A stretch of 58,929 bases of DNA, taken from assembly GCF_022288805.1 (NCBI RefSeq), contig NZ_JAKOPM010000014.1, forward strand, positions 1 to 58,929, given 5' to 3'. Positions 24,477 to 34,496 of the stretch are shown here, one piece after another. Each line of letters starts with the position of its first letter. The first letter of the stretch is position 1. The translations under genes and the position numbers were made by a program. The notes under the pieces are model-generated. The model had not been told where the DNA came from, searched no databases, and saw only the letters and a list, made by a program, of their open reading frames with translations. The stretch comes from Corynebacterium yonathiae. GTDB lineage: Bacteria > Actinomycetota > Actinomycetes > Mycobacteriales > Mycobacteriaceae.

Positions 24477-26702
24477 CTAAAGAACTTCGCCGCAGTCGCC
24501 GACTAGCGTGAGCGACTGGGTAGCACGAGTGATGCAGACATAGAGGTTTTGTAGACCCTGCGGAGAGGCATCCACGATCCGTTGCGGGTCTAGTACCACC
24601 ACGTGGTCGAACTCAAGGCCTTTGTAGCGTTCTGCCGTGGCGGCGTCAATGACCGCTGTGAGTCTGCCATCCTCTTCATTGTGTACGCCTGGGGTGTAAG
24701 TGCCATGTTCAAGACGGCGAACTTGTACCCCATCGCGGATGGCTGTGGCCGGGCTGGCGTCAGGGTTAATCACCTCTAAGAGTCCATTAGCCAGCTCCGT
24801 GATGGGCTGCGGGGTGCGATAGTTGACGGTGAGAAAATGGTGGCGGAAGCGCTGCGCCACGAAGGGCTCAAGGGCCTCACCCCAGTCATCAACACCTGCC
24901 GGGGAGCCAGTCTGGGATGTATCTCCCACCAAGGTCATCCACCGCGAAGGGCAGCGGCGGAAGAGCATCCGCCACTCCATGGGAGTTAATTCCTGAGCCT
25001 CATCCACAATGATGTGGCCATACGCCCAGGTATGGTCTTCGCGGGCGCGCTGGGCAGTGGTGCGCTTATCGCGGACCTCCTGGCGGTGTGCCAGAGTTTC
25101 GGCGTCGATGACATCGTGGGCAGAAAGAATTTCCGCTTCAAACATGTCGTCGTCATTATCGGTGGACTCGGAGGAGGACAAGATATCCAGAGCGTCTTCT
25201 GCATCCGCCACTTGTTCGCGCCATGCAGCATCATCCGCTGCCTTTTTCTCCTCTGGGTTAGGAAGGCCGACGAGAACAGCCAACTCGTCGAGAAGAGCGG
25301 CATCCGAATTCGTCCATGCTCGACCTTCTGCTCGGTAGAGGGCTTCTTGGGTTTCCTCGTCATAACCGCGGGCAGCAGAGGCAATGCGCTCACGCGAGGA
25401 GACTAAGCTCGCAAGCACGTCGGTCGGGTGGAGTTCGGGCCAAAATTCATCGATCAGGGCAACTAAGGCCGCATCTTCCGCAAGGTCGTCGTGGAATTGA
25501 TCGATATCGGCGCGCGAGAGGAGGTTGTCTCCGCCGAGTGGATCGGTACCGACCCTGTCCGCCATCTGCTGGGCGAGGTCTTCTACGAAGTGTTCGATGA
25601 AAGCTCCGCGAGCTTCGTTGTGCGGCTTGCGCGAGCGACGTGCCCGCGTGCGGGCGCTTTTTACCATGGCGGGCGTAATGCTCAAGGTGAGTCCGTCGAC
25701 TGTCAGCTCGCGCGGAGCGTCAGGAAGCCGCTGATAGTCCTTAACCGCAGCAGAGAGGATCTCCACCATGGCGTCGCTACCTTTGATTTCGCGAGCCACA
25801 AGGTCTTCGTCTTGCTTTGGTTCAATTCCGGGAAAGAGCTCGCCGATGGTGGACAACACTACGCCGGTTTCGCCAAGCTCCGGGAGTACGCGCGAAATAT
25901 AGTCTAAGAAGCTGCTATTGGGGCCAACGATAAGCACGCCAGTGGCAGAAAGCAGCTCGCGGTGGGTATAGAGCAAATAAGCCACGCGGTGCAAAGCAAC
26001 CGCAGTCTTACCAGTGCCAGGGCCGCCTTCTACCACCATGACGCCGCGGGTATTATCGCGGATTATCTCGTCCTGCTCACGCTGGATAGTCTCCACGATC
26101 GACGCCATGTGGCCAGTGCGGGCCCGTTGCATGGCGTGGTAGAGCGCGGATTCGCTCGCAACGCCGGCTTCCTCTTTGCGTACGCCGGGGCCGGAAAGCA
26201 CCTCATCATGAATCCCGGTGACCGTGCGTCCCTTGGTGCGGATTTGACGGCGGGTGTGGACCCCTTCCGGCTGGGCAGTCGTAGCAAGATAGAAAGGCCG
26301 TGCCATGGGAGCACGCCAGTCTAGGAGCAGTGTGCGATAGTCATCTTCACGCGCATCCAGACCCATGCGGCCGATGTAGCGGCGATCTAGGCCTTCAGGG
26401 GTGGGATTGTCACCGGGGGCGTCGATATCAATCCGGCCAAAAACGAGCCCCATTTGGGCCACATTGAGACGATCCAGCTTGGCCTGTAGCCCGTGGTATT
26501 CGGTTTCGCGGCGCACCAAAGCGTCCGCGTCCGGGGTGGAGGGGTCTACATCTGCCTGCACCTCATTGAGCCTTTGATTTGCCGCAGCCACCTCATCGTC
26601 AAGGCGGGAGAAAAGGCCGTCCACATAATCTTGCTCAGTAGCGATGGCTTCGCGCTCCGAGGAACTTGCAGCCGCCGCGTGCTTATTGGATGCTGAGGTC
26701 AC
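24477..26702 (-). CDS. HelD/HelR-like UvrD-type helicase, RNA polymerase remodeller
   Basis: 741 residues. A long N-terminal coiled coil (about residues 20-80, FSRLDDEVAAANQRLNEV) precedes a superfamily 1 motor with Walker A EGGPGTGKTAVALHR near residue 230, IIVDEAQELTPMEWRML as Walker B, and late motifs VGDTSQTGSPAG and LYVCITRATQSLTLVGD. The coiled coil plus split motor is typical of actinobacterial HelD/HelR, which pull stalled RNA polymerase off DNA and in some species help tolerate rifampicin. No clear rifamycin-associated element is visible upstream. The strong start at 26702 leads a two-gene leftward unit. Confidence 0.85.
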   Translation of the reverse strand: MTSASNKHAAAASSSEREAIATEQDYVDGLFSRLDDEVAAANQRLNEVQADVDPSTPDADALVRRETEYHGLQAKLDRLNVAQMGLVFGRIDIDAPGDNPTPEGLDRRYIGRMGLDAREDDYRTLLLDWRAPMARPFYLATTAQPEGVHTRRQIRTKGRTVTGIHDEVLSGPGVRKEEAGVASESALYHAMQRARTGHMASIVETIQREQDEIIRDNTRGVMVVEGGPGTGKTAVALHRVAYLLYTHRELLSATGVLIVGPNSSFLDYISRVLPELGETGVVLSTIGELFPGIEPKQDEDLVAREIKGSDAMVEILSAAVKDYQRLPDAPRELTVDGLTLSITPAMVKSARTRARRSRKPHNEARGAFIEHFVEDLAQQMADRVGTDPLGGDNLLSRADIDQFHDDLAEDAALVALIDEFWPELHPTDVLASLVSSRERIASAARGYDEETQEALYRAEGRAWTNSDAALLDELAVLVGLPNPEEKKAADDAAWREQVADAEDALDILSSSESTDNDDDMFEAEILSAHDVIDAETLAHRQEVRDKRTTAQRAREDHTWAYGHIIVDEAQELTPMEWRMLFRRCPSRWMTLVGDTSQTGSPAGVDDWGEALEPFVAQRFRHHFLTVNYRTPQPITELANGLLEVINPDASPATAIRDGVQVRRLEHGTYTPGVHNEEDGRLTAVIDAATAERYKGLEFDHVVVLDPQRIVDASPQGLQNLYVCITRATQSLTLVGDCGEVL

Positions 26703-26799
26703 GTGACTCCTTGGTAATTGGACGTTAATTGGGGGAGGTGCCGGGCACGCTGTCCGGCGAGGGGAGAGATGAGTTTAGACCCTGCCGTGACAAAGAACA

Positions 26800-26824
26800 A
26801 CGGCCCAGCATAAAGCTGGGCCGT
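26800..26824 (-). terminator. Terminator after the DoxX-like gene
   Basis: ACGGCCCAGC-ATAAA-GCTGGGCCGT, a perfect 10-pair stem just beyond the stop at 26862. The T-run is short, so confidence rests on stem strength and position. Confidence 0.75.
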
Positions 26825-26861
26825 ATGTCAGCGCCGAGTTACTCGGCCAAAGAAGTAGTGG

Positions 26862-27878
26862 CTACTTAGAGCGCTTTTCCAGCTTCTTGATAGCTGCCTC
26901 AATCTTCTTATTAGCCTCTTTTTGCAGTTTGTCCGCGTGCTTGGAAGCCTTCTTGCTTGCGCGCTTGGACTTCGCGCCCTCCAGCTTGGCCACTGCCTTA
27001 TCGGCACGCGCCTGCGCCTTGGTAGCAGCCTTCACAGCACCGGTACGGGCGGTGTCTCGGTTAGCCTGTGCGGCCTCCAGCCAGTCACCCTTGTTGTCTT
27101 CTACGTAAGTCTTGGCGTTGTCGACGGAGTCCTCAAGGAAGGACTTGGCGTTGTTCAGCATACCGCGGCCAGACTCCTGCCAATCGTCCTTATTGTCCTC
27201 AACGTAGGTCTTGGCATCGTCAACATAAGACTTAGCGGTATCGAGCAGACCACGGCCAGTGGACTGCCAGTCGTCCTTGTTGTCGTCTACGTAAGCCTGT
27301 GCCTTCGCAGAGGTCTCATTCAACCAGTCGCCAGCCTTGGAGGACAGTTCGTTTGCGCGTGCGGAAAGCTCTTCGCGCTTTTGCTCGGACTCAGACTTGG
27401 TAGGCAGTGCCTGCTGAATCTTCTTGTTCGTGCGCTTGCCGGCCTTCTGAGCGCGCCAGCGCAGGGAAGGCTTGCCCTCGGTGTCCTGGGTAGCAATAAA
27501 CAGGGCACCGAGCAGAGCGGTGTTGGTAACGAAGCCGTTGCGGCGGGATTCCTTGTCTTCCTTGTTGTCCGCAGCCCAGAAGTTGTTCTTGCCAATTAGG
27601 TTGGGCAGCGTAGCGGCCGCGAGAACCGCAGCGGAGGTACGCGGTGCCTTGCCCAGGGCCAGAGTGGAGCCGGCGCCTACCTTAGCGCCGCCAATAGCGC
27701 GGGTAACCAATTCTGGGTCATTGGGAATATAGCCCTGATACTCAGAAGGAACGGCCTTGCGCACAGTCTTGAGGAAACCCTCGGTCTCCTTTACATGATC
27801 GGACGCGTTGCGCAGGTTGTCTACGCCTTCCCATACAAATACAGATGCCAGCATGGGGCGGGCAAGCTTGCGAATCAT
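26862..27878 (-). CDS. DoxX-type membrane protein with repeated charged C-terminal tail
   Basis: 338 residues. The first 140 look like a DoxX-family membrane domain (ARPMLASVFVWEGVDNLRN, then VAKVGAGSTLALGK-like and NTALLGALFIATQD segments). Residues about 191-280 carry three copies of a roughly 30-residue unit with the core YV(D/E)DNK(D/G)DW, and the last 55 residues are almost only Lys, Ala, Arg and Glu. The tail would be a long amphipathic helix or disordered, able to lie on the membrane or bind nucleic acid or wall polymers. The repeat-tail fusion is unusual for DoxX, whose length is normally about 130-170. Confidence 0.75.
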   Translation of the reverse strand: MIRKLARPMLASVFVWEGVDNLRNASDHVKETEGFLKTVRKAVPSEYQGYIPNDPELVTRAIGGAKVGAGSTLALGKAPRTSAAVLAAATLPNLIGKNNFWAADNKEDKESRRNGFVTNTALLGALFIATQDTEGKPSLRWRAQKAGKRTNKKIQQALPTKSESEQKREELSARANELSSKAGDWLNETSAKAQAYVDDNKDDWQSTGRGLLDTAKSYVDDAKTYVEDNKDDWQESGRGMLNNAKSFLEDSVDNAKTYVEDNKGDWLEAAQANRDTARTGAVKAATKAQARADKAVAKLEGAKSKRASKKASKHADKLQKEANKKIEAAIKKLEKRSK

Positions 27879-27955
27879 AGTCCTTAAAGCTCCTTAGCTC
27901 GTTGCTTTGGTTCTAACGTGTGCTAGACCATTGTACGCGGATTTTAGCTGCTGGA

Positions 27956-28558
27956 TCACCAGCGGCGCTCCCACCAGTCACCCAGCTTAGGGCGCTCTTC
28001 GCCCAAGGTAGTGGACTTACCGTGGCCGGGGCGCACGATCGTGTTGTCTGGAAACTCATCAAAGATACGGGCGGTGACGTCCTTATACAGGCGTACGAAG
28101 TCACCTTCGGAAGTGGTCTTTCCCAGGCCGCCAGGAAAGAGTGAATCGCCCACGAAGATATTGGTTATACCATCGACGGTTGCCACTAGTGCCGCACCGC
28201 CAGGGGTATGGCCGCGCAAGATGATGATGGGTAAATGAAGGCCTGCAAACTCGATAGAATCGCCTTCGCGGAGCTCTACGTCTACCTCGGCAGGGATGGC
28301 CGGGGAGTCTAGGAAAGAGGCGTAATGGGTAGCGCCGGTCTCTGCGAGAACTTCCTCGAGTGCGCGTACGTGATCCCAGTGGCGGTGGGTAGTCAATACT
28401 GCGGTAATTTTCACGCCGGCCTTATGGGCCATGTCGAGGATTGCGGGGGCGTTATCGGCGGCGTCGACAAGCAAGCCTTCTTCGCCCGCCTGCAAGAGGT
28501 AGCAGTTGTTGTCCATCTCGGACACAGAAATCTGATGTAGCTGAAGCTCGTTAGTCAT
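27956..28558 (-). CDS. MBL-fold metallohydrolase (glyoxalase II-like)
   Basis: 200 residues from ATG 28558, which has AGGAG four bases upstream; the longer frame to 28597 has no site. The metal-binding motif [13 protein letters not shown] supplies HxHxDH, and [22 protein letters not shown] and [10 protein letters not shown] give the later His and Asp ligands. This is the small YcbL/GloB-like group that hydrolyses thioesters or similar. It is divergent from uvrA with only 65 bases between the start codons. Confidence 0.92.
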   Translation of the reverse strand: MTNELQLHQISVSEMDNNCYLLQAGEEGLLVDAADNAPAILDMAHKAGVKITAVLTTHRHWDHVRALEEVLAETGATHYASFLDSPAIPAEVDVELREGDSIEFAGLHLPIIILRGHTPGGAALVATVDGITNIFVGDSLFPGGLGKTTSEGDFVRLYKDVTARIFDEFPDNTIVRPGHGKSTTLGEERPKLGDWWERRW

Positions 28559-28623
28559 GTCTCCTAGCCTACGGGTACATTCGAGGGAAGATTGCAATCC
28601 CTAGTACTGGAGGTCTGAGCACA

Positions 28624-31464
28624 GTGGCTGATCGTTTGGTGGTGCGCGGTGCCCGCGAGCACAACCTCAAGGGCGTGGATATAGATATCCCCCGCGATAA
28701 AATGGTTGTTTTTACCGGTCTATCCGGCTCCGGTAAATCATCGCTGGCCTTTGACACCATCTTCGCAGAAGGCCAGCGCCGCTACGTCGAATCCTTGAGC
28801 TCTTATGCCCGCATGTTCTTGGGGCAGATGGACAAGCCGAACGTGGAGTTTATTGACGGCCTGTCACCCGCAGTGTCTATCGATCAAAAGTCCACCAACC
28901 ATAATCCGCGTTCTACGGTCGGCACGATTACGGAAATTTACGATTACCTGCGTTTGCTCTTCTCCCGCGCCGGAACGCCACACTGCCCGAAGTGTGATGC
29001 GGTGATCGAGCGCCAAACGCCACAACAAATTGTGGACGCCGTGCTGGAACTGGAAGAGAAACTGAAATTTCAGGTGCTGGCGCCGGTAGTGCGCAAGCGC
29101 AAGGGCGAGTTCGTTGATCTCTTCCAGGATTTATCAGCCCAGGGCTATTCCCGCGTCCGGGTGGATGGGGAAACCCATCAGCTTAGTGATCCGCCCAAGC
29201 TGAAGAAGCAGATCAAACACAATATTGAGGTAGTGGTTGACCGCCTACAGGTAAAGGCCTCACAAAAACAACGTTTGACGGATTCGGTGGAAACAGCTCT
29301 GCGCTTGGCAGACGGGCTAGTCACCATTGAGTTCGTAGACAGGGAAGAGCTCACCCACACTTATTCGGAGAAGGCGGCCTGCCCGAATGGTCACACGTTG
29401 ACCATTGAAGAGTACGAGCCCCGTGCTTTTTCCTTCAACGCTCCGTTTGGTTCCTGCTCGGTGTGCGATGGTCTGGGCACCAAATTGGAAGTTGATGTTG
29501 ACCTGCTCATTCCGGACCCAGATGCACCGGCGGTCGACGCCATTCAACCGTGGCACTCCAGCCCCAATTCTCGCTACTTTGTCAAGCTGGTAGAAGGTTT
29601 AGGCAAGGCTATGGGATTTGACCCCAAGACCCCAGTTAGCGAATTGACTAAGGAACAGCGCCACGCGCTTATCTACGGCACGGACGAAGAGGTGCAGGTT
29701 CGATATAAGAACCGCTATGGGCGCCAGCGTAATTGGACCGCGCCGTTTGAGGGAGCAACCGGTTTCATTCACCGCAAGCTGGAGACTACCGATTCCCAAT
29801 CCCAAAAGGATCGCTTGCTGCAATACACCCGCCGCGTGCCGTGTAGCACTTGTAAGGGCACCCGCCTGAAGCCAGAAATCCTAGCCGTCCGTTTGGCTTC
29901 CACCACTCACGGTGAGCAGTCCATCGCTGGTCTGTGCGCGCTCTCGATTGAAGACGCCTCCGAGTTTTTGGATTCCTTGGTATTGGGGCATCGTGAAGAA
30001 ATCATTGCCGGTGCTGTCTTGAAGGAGACTCAGGCTCGCCTGCGTTTCCTTCTGGATGTCGGTTTGAATTACCTTACCCTCGATCGCGGCGCGTCCACGC
30101 TTTCGGGCGGCGAGGCGCAGCGTATCCGGCTGGCTACACAGATAGGTTCCGGCCTGGCTGGCGTTCTGTACGTACTCGATGAGCCATCCATTGGTCTGCA
30201 CCAGCGCGATAACCAGCGACTCATTAAGACCCTGCAGCGCCTGCGCGATATTGGTAACACCCTCATCGTGGTCGAGCACGATGAAGACACTATCCGGGAA
30301 TCGGATTGGCTCGTCGATGTAGGCCCTCGGGCAGGCGAATATGGCGGCGAAGTGGTCTACCAAGGCGAACCAACCGGAATCGAACAGGTAGAAGAGTCCC
30401 TTACCGGCCAGTACCTTTCCGGTAAGAAGGTCCTCGCCGTACCGGACCACCGCCGGGAGATCGATAAGGACCGCACCCTGAAAGTCGTGGGCGCTCGGGA
30501 GAATAATCTCAAGGGCATCAACGTGGAAATCCCCCTGGGAGTGCTGGTATGCATTACTGGTGTCTCTGGCTCGGGTAAATCCACCGTAGTCAATGAGATT
30601 CTGGCCAAGACCTTGGCCAATAAACTCAACCGCGCCCGTCAAGTTCCCGGCCGTGCCAAGCGCGTCGAGGGGGTAGAGCACCTGGATAAACTGGTGCAGG
30701 TAGACCAGAGCCCGATTGGCCGTACCCCGCGCTCCAACCCGGCGACGTACACGGGTGTTTTTGACAAGATCCGTAACCTTTTTGCCGAAACCCAGGAAGC
30801 TAAGGTCCGCGGCTACAAAGCCGGACGCTTCTCCTTTAACGTCAAGGGCGGGCGCTGCGAGGCGTGCCACGGCGATGGCACCATCAAGATCGAAATGAAC
30901 TTCTTGCCAGACGTCTATGTTCCGTGCGAGGTCTGTGAGGGGGCTCGCTATAACCGCGAGACCTTGGAGGTGCATTACAAGGGCAAAAACATTGCTGAGG
31001 TCCTAGATATGCCAATCTCCGAGGCTGCGGACTTTTTCGAGCCCATCAACTCCATTCATCGCTATCTTGCCACGCTTGTCGACGTCGGCTTGGGCTACGT
31101 TCGCCTCGGACAAGCTGCTACCACGCTCTCCGGCGGCGAGGCGCAGCGCGTCAAGCTTGCCTCGGAACTGCAAAAGCGCACTAACGGCAGAACCATCTAC
31201 ATTCTTGATGAGCCGACAACTGGTCTGCATTTTGAAGATATTCGCAAGCTCATGTTGGTTATTCAAGGCCTGGTGGATAAGGGCAACTCGGTGCTGGTCA
31301 TTGAGCATAACCTCGATGTCATCAAGGCAGCGGATTGGATTGTTGATATGGGCCCAGAAGGCGGTGCGGGCGGCGGCACCGTAGTTGCACAAGGTACTCC
31401 AGAAGATGTTGCGCAGGTGGAAGGTTCCTATACCGGTAGCTACTTGCAGGACATGTTGAAGTAG
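28624..31464 (+). CDS. uvrA: Excinuclease ABC subunit A
   Basis: 946 residues, the damage-recognising ATPase of nucleotide excision repair. Two ABC modules: Walker [14 protein letters not shown] near residue 35 and [13 protein letters not shown] near 640, signatures [16 protein letters not shown] and [16 protein letters not shown], Walker [15 protein letters not shown] and [14 protein letters not shown]. Zinc-binding CPKC...and [11 protein letters not shown]...CEVCEGARY motifs are present. It starts with GTG at 28624. It is followed after 8 bases by a lipoprotein gene, probably co-transcribed. No LexA box was identified by eye. Confidence 0.97.
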   Translation: MADRLVVRGAREHNLKGVDIDIPRDKMVVFTGLSGSGKSSLAFDTIFAEGQRRYVESLSSYARMFLGQMDKPNVEFIDGLSPAVSIDQKSTNHNPRSTVGTITEIYDYLRLLFSRAGTPHCPKCDAVIERQTPQQIVDAVLELEEKLKFQVLAPVVRKRKGEFVDLFQDLSAQGYSRVRVDGETHQLSDPPKLKKQIKHNIEVVVDRLQVKASQKQRLTDSVETALRLADGLVTIEFVDREELTHTYSEKAACPNGHTLTIEEYEPRAFSFNAPFGSCSVCDGLGTKLEVDVDLLIPDPDAPAVDAIQPWHSSPNSRYFVKLVEGLGKAMGFDPKTPVSELTKEQRHALIYGTDEEVQVRYKNRYGRQRNWTAPFEGATGFIHRKLETTDSQSQKDRLLQYTRRVPCSTCKGTRLKPEILAVRLASTTHGEQSIAGLCALSIEDASEFLDSLVLGHREEIIAGAVLKETQARLRFLLDVGLNYLTLDRGASTLSGGEAQRIRLATQIGSGLAGVLYVLDEPSIGLHQRDNQRLIKTLQRLRDIGNTLIVVEHDEDTIRESDWLVDVGPRAGEYGGEVVYQGEPTGIEQVEESLTGQYLSGKKVLAVPDHRREIDKDRTLKVVGARENNLKGINVEIPLGVLVCITGVSGSGKSTVVNEILAKTLANKLNRARQVPGRAKRVEGVEHLDKLVQVDQSPIGRTPRSNPATYTGVFDKIRNLFAETQEAKVRGYKAGRFSFNVKGGRCEACHGDGTIKIEMNFLPDVYVPCEVCEGARYNRETLEVHYKGKNIAEVLDMPISEAADFFEPINSIHRYLATLVDVGLGYVRLGQAATTLSGGEAQRVKLASELQKRTNGRTIYILDEPTTGLHFEDIRKLMLVIQGLVDKGNSVLVIEHNLDVIKAADWIVDMGPEGGAGGGTVVAQGTPEDVAQVEGSYTGSYLQDMLK

Positions 31465-31472
31465 GTCTCAAC

Positions 31473-32321
31473 GTGAATAATAAACGCCTTGGAGCCAGCC
31501 TGATCGCCGCGCTTTGCCTGTGTACCGTGAGCGCGTGCTCTGGCGAGCCCTCGACAGAAAGTGCCCCCGCACCATCGACCAGCTCTGTGGCACCAAAACA
31601 AGCATCGGTGCGAGAGCAGCTGGACCATGCAGTGGAAAAGACGGCGAAGAGGTACCACGCCAAAGTTGGAGTTGCTATTGCCGCTGGCGATGACACTATA
31701 ACTGCGGGCGATAAGGGCACAGGTCCTGTCTGGTCCACCATCAAAGTGCCTATCGCGATCGCGGCGCTTAAAGACGGCGCAGATAAAAGCCTCGTTGATT
31801 TGGCTATTAAAGAATCAGATAACGATGCCGCCTATTCTTTGTGGTCACAGGTGCAATGGCAGGAAGGATCGGCCAAAAAAGCGGTGGGGGACTTGCTCGA
31901 TGACTATGGCTCCCGCGCGGATATCCACGACACCGCCTTTGGCTATTCCACGTGGCCATTAGAAGAGCAAGCTGTCTTTGGTGCGGAACTACCGTGCATT
32001 AAAGAAGCAGACTACGTTCATAAAGTTCTAAAAGACATCGTGCCGTGGCAAAAAATTGGCCTGTCGAAGGAGAAACAGACGCGAGCCAAAAGCGGTTGGG
32101 GACTGGACGAGGACGAAAACGAGTACACCTACCGCCAATTTGGTGTTCACGAGGTAGAGGGAAAGCGCGTCGGCGTGGCTCTCTCCGTCGTCACCGATGG
32201 CGAGGACTATGCCGATGCCGAAAAAGCGGTAAAATACCTCGCCCGTCAATTGGTGGACATTGTTGACGCCGGCGTCGGTGAGGGCGCCATTGACCCAGCC
32301 GCCCGCTGTACAACTCGCTAA
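31473..32321 (+). CDS. Lipoprotein with beta-lactamase/PBP-type serine motifs
   Basis: 282 residues with a signal peptide ending in TVSAC, so Cys22 is lipidated and the protein is anchored outside the cell membrane. The three penicillin-recognising motifs are visible: S88-T-I-K91 (SxxK), S115-D-N117 (SDN) and K206-S-G208 (KSG). A clear class A Glu166 region (ExxLN) is not visible, so it may be a peptidase or cell-wall serine hydrolase, or an inactive relative, rather than a true beta-lactamase. Pro/Ser/Ala-rich linker at residues 24-44. GTG start eight bases after uvrA stop. Confidence 0.8.
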   Translation: MNNKRLGASLIAALCLCTVSACSGEPSTESAPAPSTSSVAPKQASVREQLDHAVEKTAKRYHAKVGVAIAAGDDTITAGDKGTGPVWSTIKVPIAIAALKDGADKSLVDLAIKESDNDAAYSLWSQVQWQEGSAKKAVGDLLDDYGSRADIHDTAFGYSTWPLEEQAVFGAELPCIKEADYVHKVLKDIVPWQKIGLSKEKQTRAKSGWGLDEDENEYTYRQFGVHEVEGKRVGVALSVVTDGEDYADAEKAVKYLARQLVDIVDAGVGEGAIDPAARCTTR

Positions 32322-32333
32322 CCGCGTTGCGAT

Positions 32334-32591
32334 TTGGTGGCAGGGGGAGAAGCTGCTATCCTCATAGCCACTACCGCCCATGACGCCTTTTCGAGGTTCG
32401 TGGGTCACAAGCGGAGTTTCTCCCACCCGAAGCCGCGAACATGGTTCGTAGGATAAAGGTAAAGGTAACCAAGCACTCGTGCTTGGCACTGTGAGAACTC
32501 CCGGCTGTCTATGACAGACCGGGTTTGATTCGTTTGTGGTCCCGGTAGGTGAACTACTTACTCATACACCCCCTAATCGAGGAGAACCACA
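32334..32591 (+). promoter_or_regulatory. infC promoter and structured leader with attenuator-like hairpin
   Basis: TTGGTG (32334-32339), 17 bases, TATCCT (32357-32362) form a plausible promoter. The leader of about 220 bases contains a perfect hairpin CCAAGCAC-TC-GTGCTTGG (32469-32486) and a second stem CCCGGCTGT/ACAG-A-CCGGG (32500-32523) followed by TTTGATTCGTTTG, which looks like an intrinsic terminator inside the leader. Control of the infC-rpmI-rplT operon by termination or by ribosomal protein L20 is likely by analogy; the mechanism here is unproven. Confidence 0.5.
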
Positions 32592-33113
<522 letters not shown>

Positions 33114-33149
33114 ACCAGATTCCACGTAGAATTTAAGGACTTAATACTC

Positions 33150-33344
33150 ATGAAGCAGAAGACCCACAAGGGCACCGCAAAGCGTATCAAGGTGACCGGT
33201 TCCGGCAAGCTGCGCCGTGAGCAGGCTGGCCGTCGCCACCTGCTGGAGGGCAAGCCGTCCAAGCGTACCCGTCGCCTGAAGGGCACCGAGGCAGTCGCAC
33301 AGCCTGACACCAAGCGCGTCAAGCGCCTGCTCGGCCGCGCATAA
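33150..33344 (+). CDS. rpmI: 50S ribosomal protein L35
   Basis: 64 residues, very basic, [20 protein letters not shown] then [18 protein letters not shown], the standard L35 sequence. It lies 36 bases after infC and 55 before rplT in the conserved operon. Normal length. Confidence 0.95.
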   Translation: MKQKTHKGTAKRIKVTGSGKLRREQAGRRHLLEGKPSKRTRRLKGTEAVAQPDTKRVKRLLGRA

Positions 33345-33399
33345 TAGCGCCGAATCAACCCACATCCGCCATCACAATTTGAATTAAGGAAGTATCACT

Positions 33400-33783
33400 G
33401 TGGCACGAGTAAAGCGCTCAGTTAACGCAAAGAAGAAGCGTCGCGCGATTCTGAAGTCCGCTAAGGGCTACCGCGGCCAGCGTTCCCGCCTGTACCGTAA
33501 GGCGAAGGAGCAGTGGCTGCACTCCATGACTTACGCTTACCGCGACCGTCGCGCCCGCAAGTCTGAGTTCCGTAAGCTGTGGATCCAGCGTATCAACGCT
33601 GCCGCCCGCATGAACGACATCACCTACAACCGTCTCATTCACGGCCTGCGCCTGGCCGAGATTGAGGTTGACCGCAAGATCCTGGCTGAGCTTGCTGTCA
33701 ATGACTTCGAGGCATTCTCCGCACTGTGCGAAGCTGCCAAGGCTGCTCTGCCTGAGGACGTTAATGCTCCTAAGGCTGCCTAA
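33400..33783 (+). CDS. rplT: 50S ribosomal protein L20
   Basis: 127 residues starting with GTG at 33400 ([20 protein letters not shown]). The N-terminal basic extension and the globular domain ([20 protein letters not shown]) are typical. L20 binds 23S rRNA early in assembly and in several bacteria represses its own operon by binding the leader. A weak hairpin TGCCCG...CGGGCA (about 33798-33838) with following T-rich sequence may end the operon. Confidence 0.96.
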   Translation: MARVKRSVNAKKKRRAILKSAKGYRGQRSRLYRKAKEQWLHSMTYAYRDRRARKSEFRKLWIQRINAAARMNDITYNRLIHGLRLAEIEVDRKILAELAVNDFEAFSALCEAAKAALPEDVNAPKAA

Positions 33784-33936
33784 TCATTAGGGGTATCATG
33801 CCCGCATTCTTCGGCGTTTAAACTGGGGGATACGGGCACTTTGGTTTTCGATACCCTATTTCACTTGGGTGCTCGGTCTCACGTGCTAGATTTGTCCCAC
33901 ACCCCGTGAAAGCCGAGACCGAGGAGAACATTTCCT

Positions 33937-34389
33937 ATGACGAATCCAAACGGAGACTACCAACCTGATTATGGTGAGAACTCTGGCGCGTCCTATGACA
34001 ACAACCAAGGCCAGCAGTACACCCCTTATAACCAGCAAGCTAGTTACCAGCCGCAGTACAGCCAAGGCTATGCACCGCAACCCAATATGGGTGCTTACTC
34101 GGCGCAGCAACAGTATGTTGCTCCGGGCCAACAGAAGTCGTGGATCGCGACCTTGCTATTGTGCTTTTTCCTAGGCTCTTTCGGTGCACATAACTTCTAC
34201 ACTGGCCGAACGACTTTCGGCGTTACGCAGTTGGTGCTCAATATCTTGGGCTGGGCTACTTTCTGGTTCCTGCTCGGATTCGCCTTCTGGGCCATCCTCG
34301 GTATTTGGGTGTTCATTGAGTTCATCATGATTATTGCCGGTGCTGGGGACTACGACAAGGACGCCCGCGGCGTCCCGCTCGCTAAGTAG
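33937..34389 (+). CDS. TM2 domain membrane protein with Gln/Tyr-rich N-terminus
   Basis: 150 residues. The first 65 are disordered and rich in Gln, Tyr, Asn and Pro (YQPQYSQGYAPQP). Then SWIATLLLCFFLGSFGAHNFYTG is the first TM2 segment with the GxHxFY motif, and FWAILGIWVFIEFIMIIAG is the second. TM2 proteins are small membrane proteins of unclear function found with secretion and stress systems. The start has GAGGAG about 8 bases upstream. Single-gene unit after rplT. Confidence 0.88.
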   Translation: MTNPNGDYQPDYGENSGASYDNNQGQQYTPYNQQASYQPQYSQGYAPQPNMGAYSAQQQYVAPGQQKSWIATLLLCFFLGSFGAHNFYTGRTTFGVTQLVLNILGWATFWFLLGFAFWAILGIWVFIEFIMIIAGAGDYDKDARGVPLAK

Positions 34390-34496
34390 GGCTCACCTAT
34401 GTAATCCTGTTGCCGTGGGGCAGCAGGATTTTTCGTTCTTAAAGGGGACTCAGGGGCGAGTCTGGGGAGGGAGAATTAGCAGGTAGGGTAGTAGCC

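Noticed and set aside
29881..30975. 364-codon open frame opposite uvrA
   Set aside because: Antisense shadow; the UvrA motifs on the plus strand are complete.
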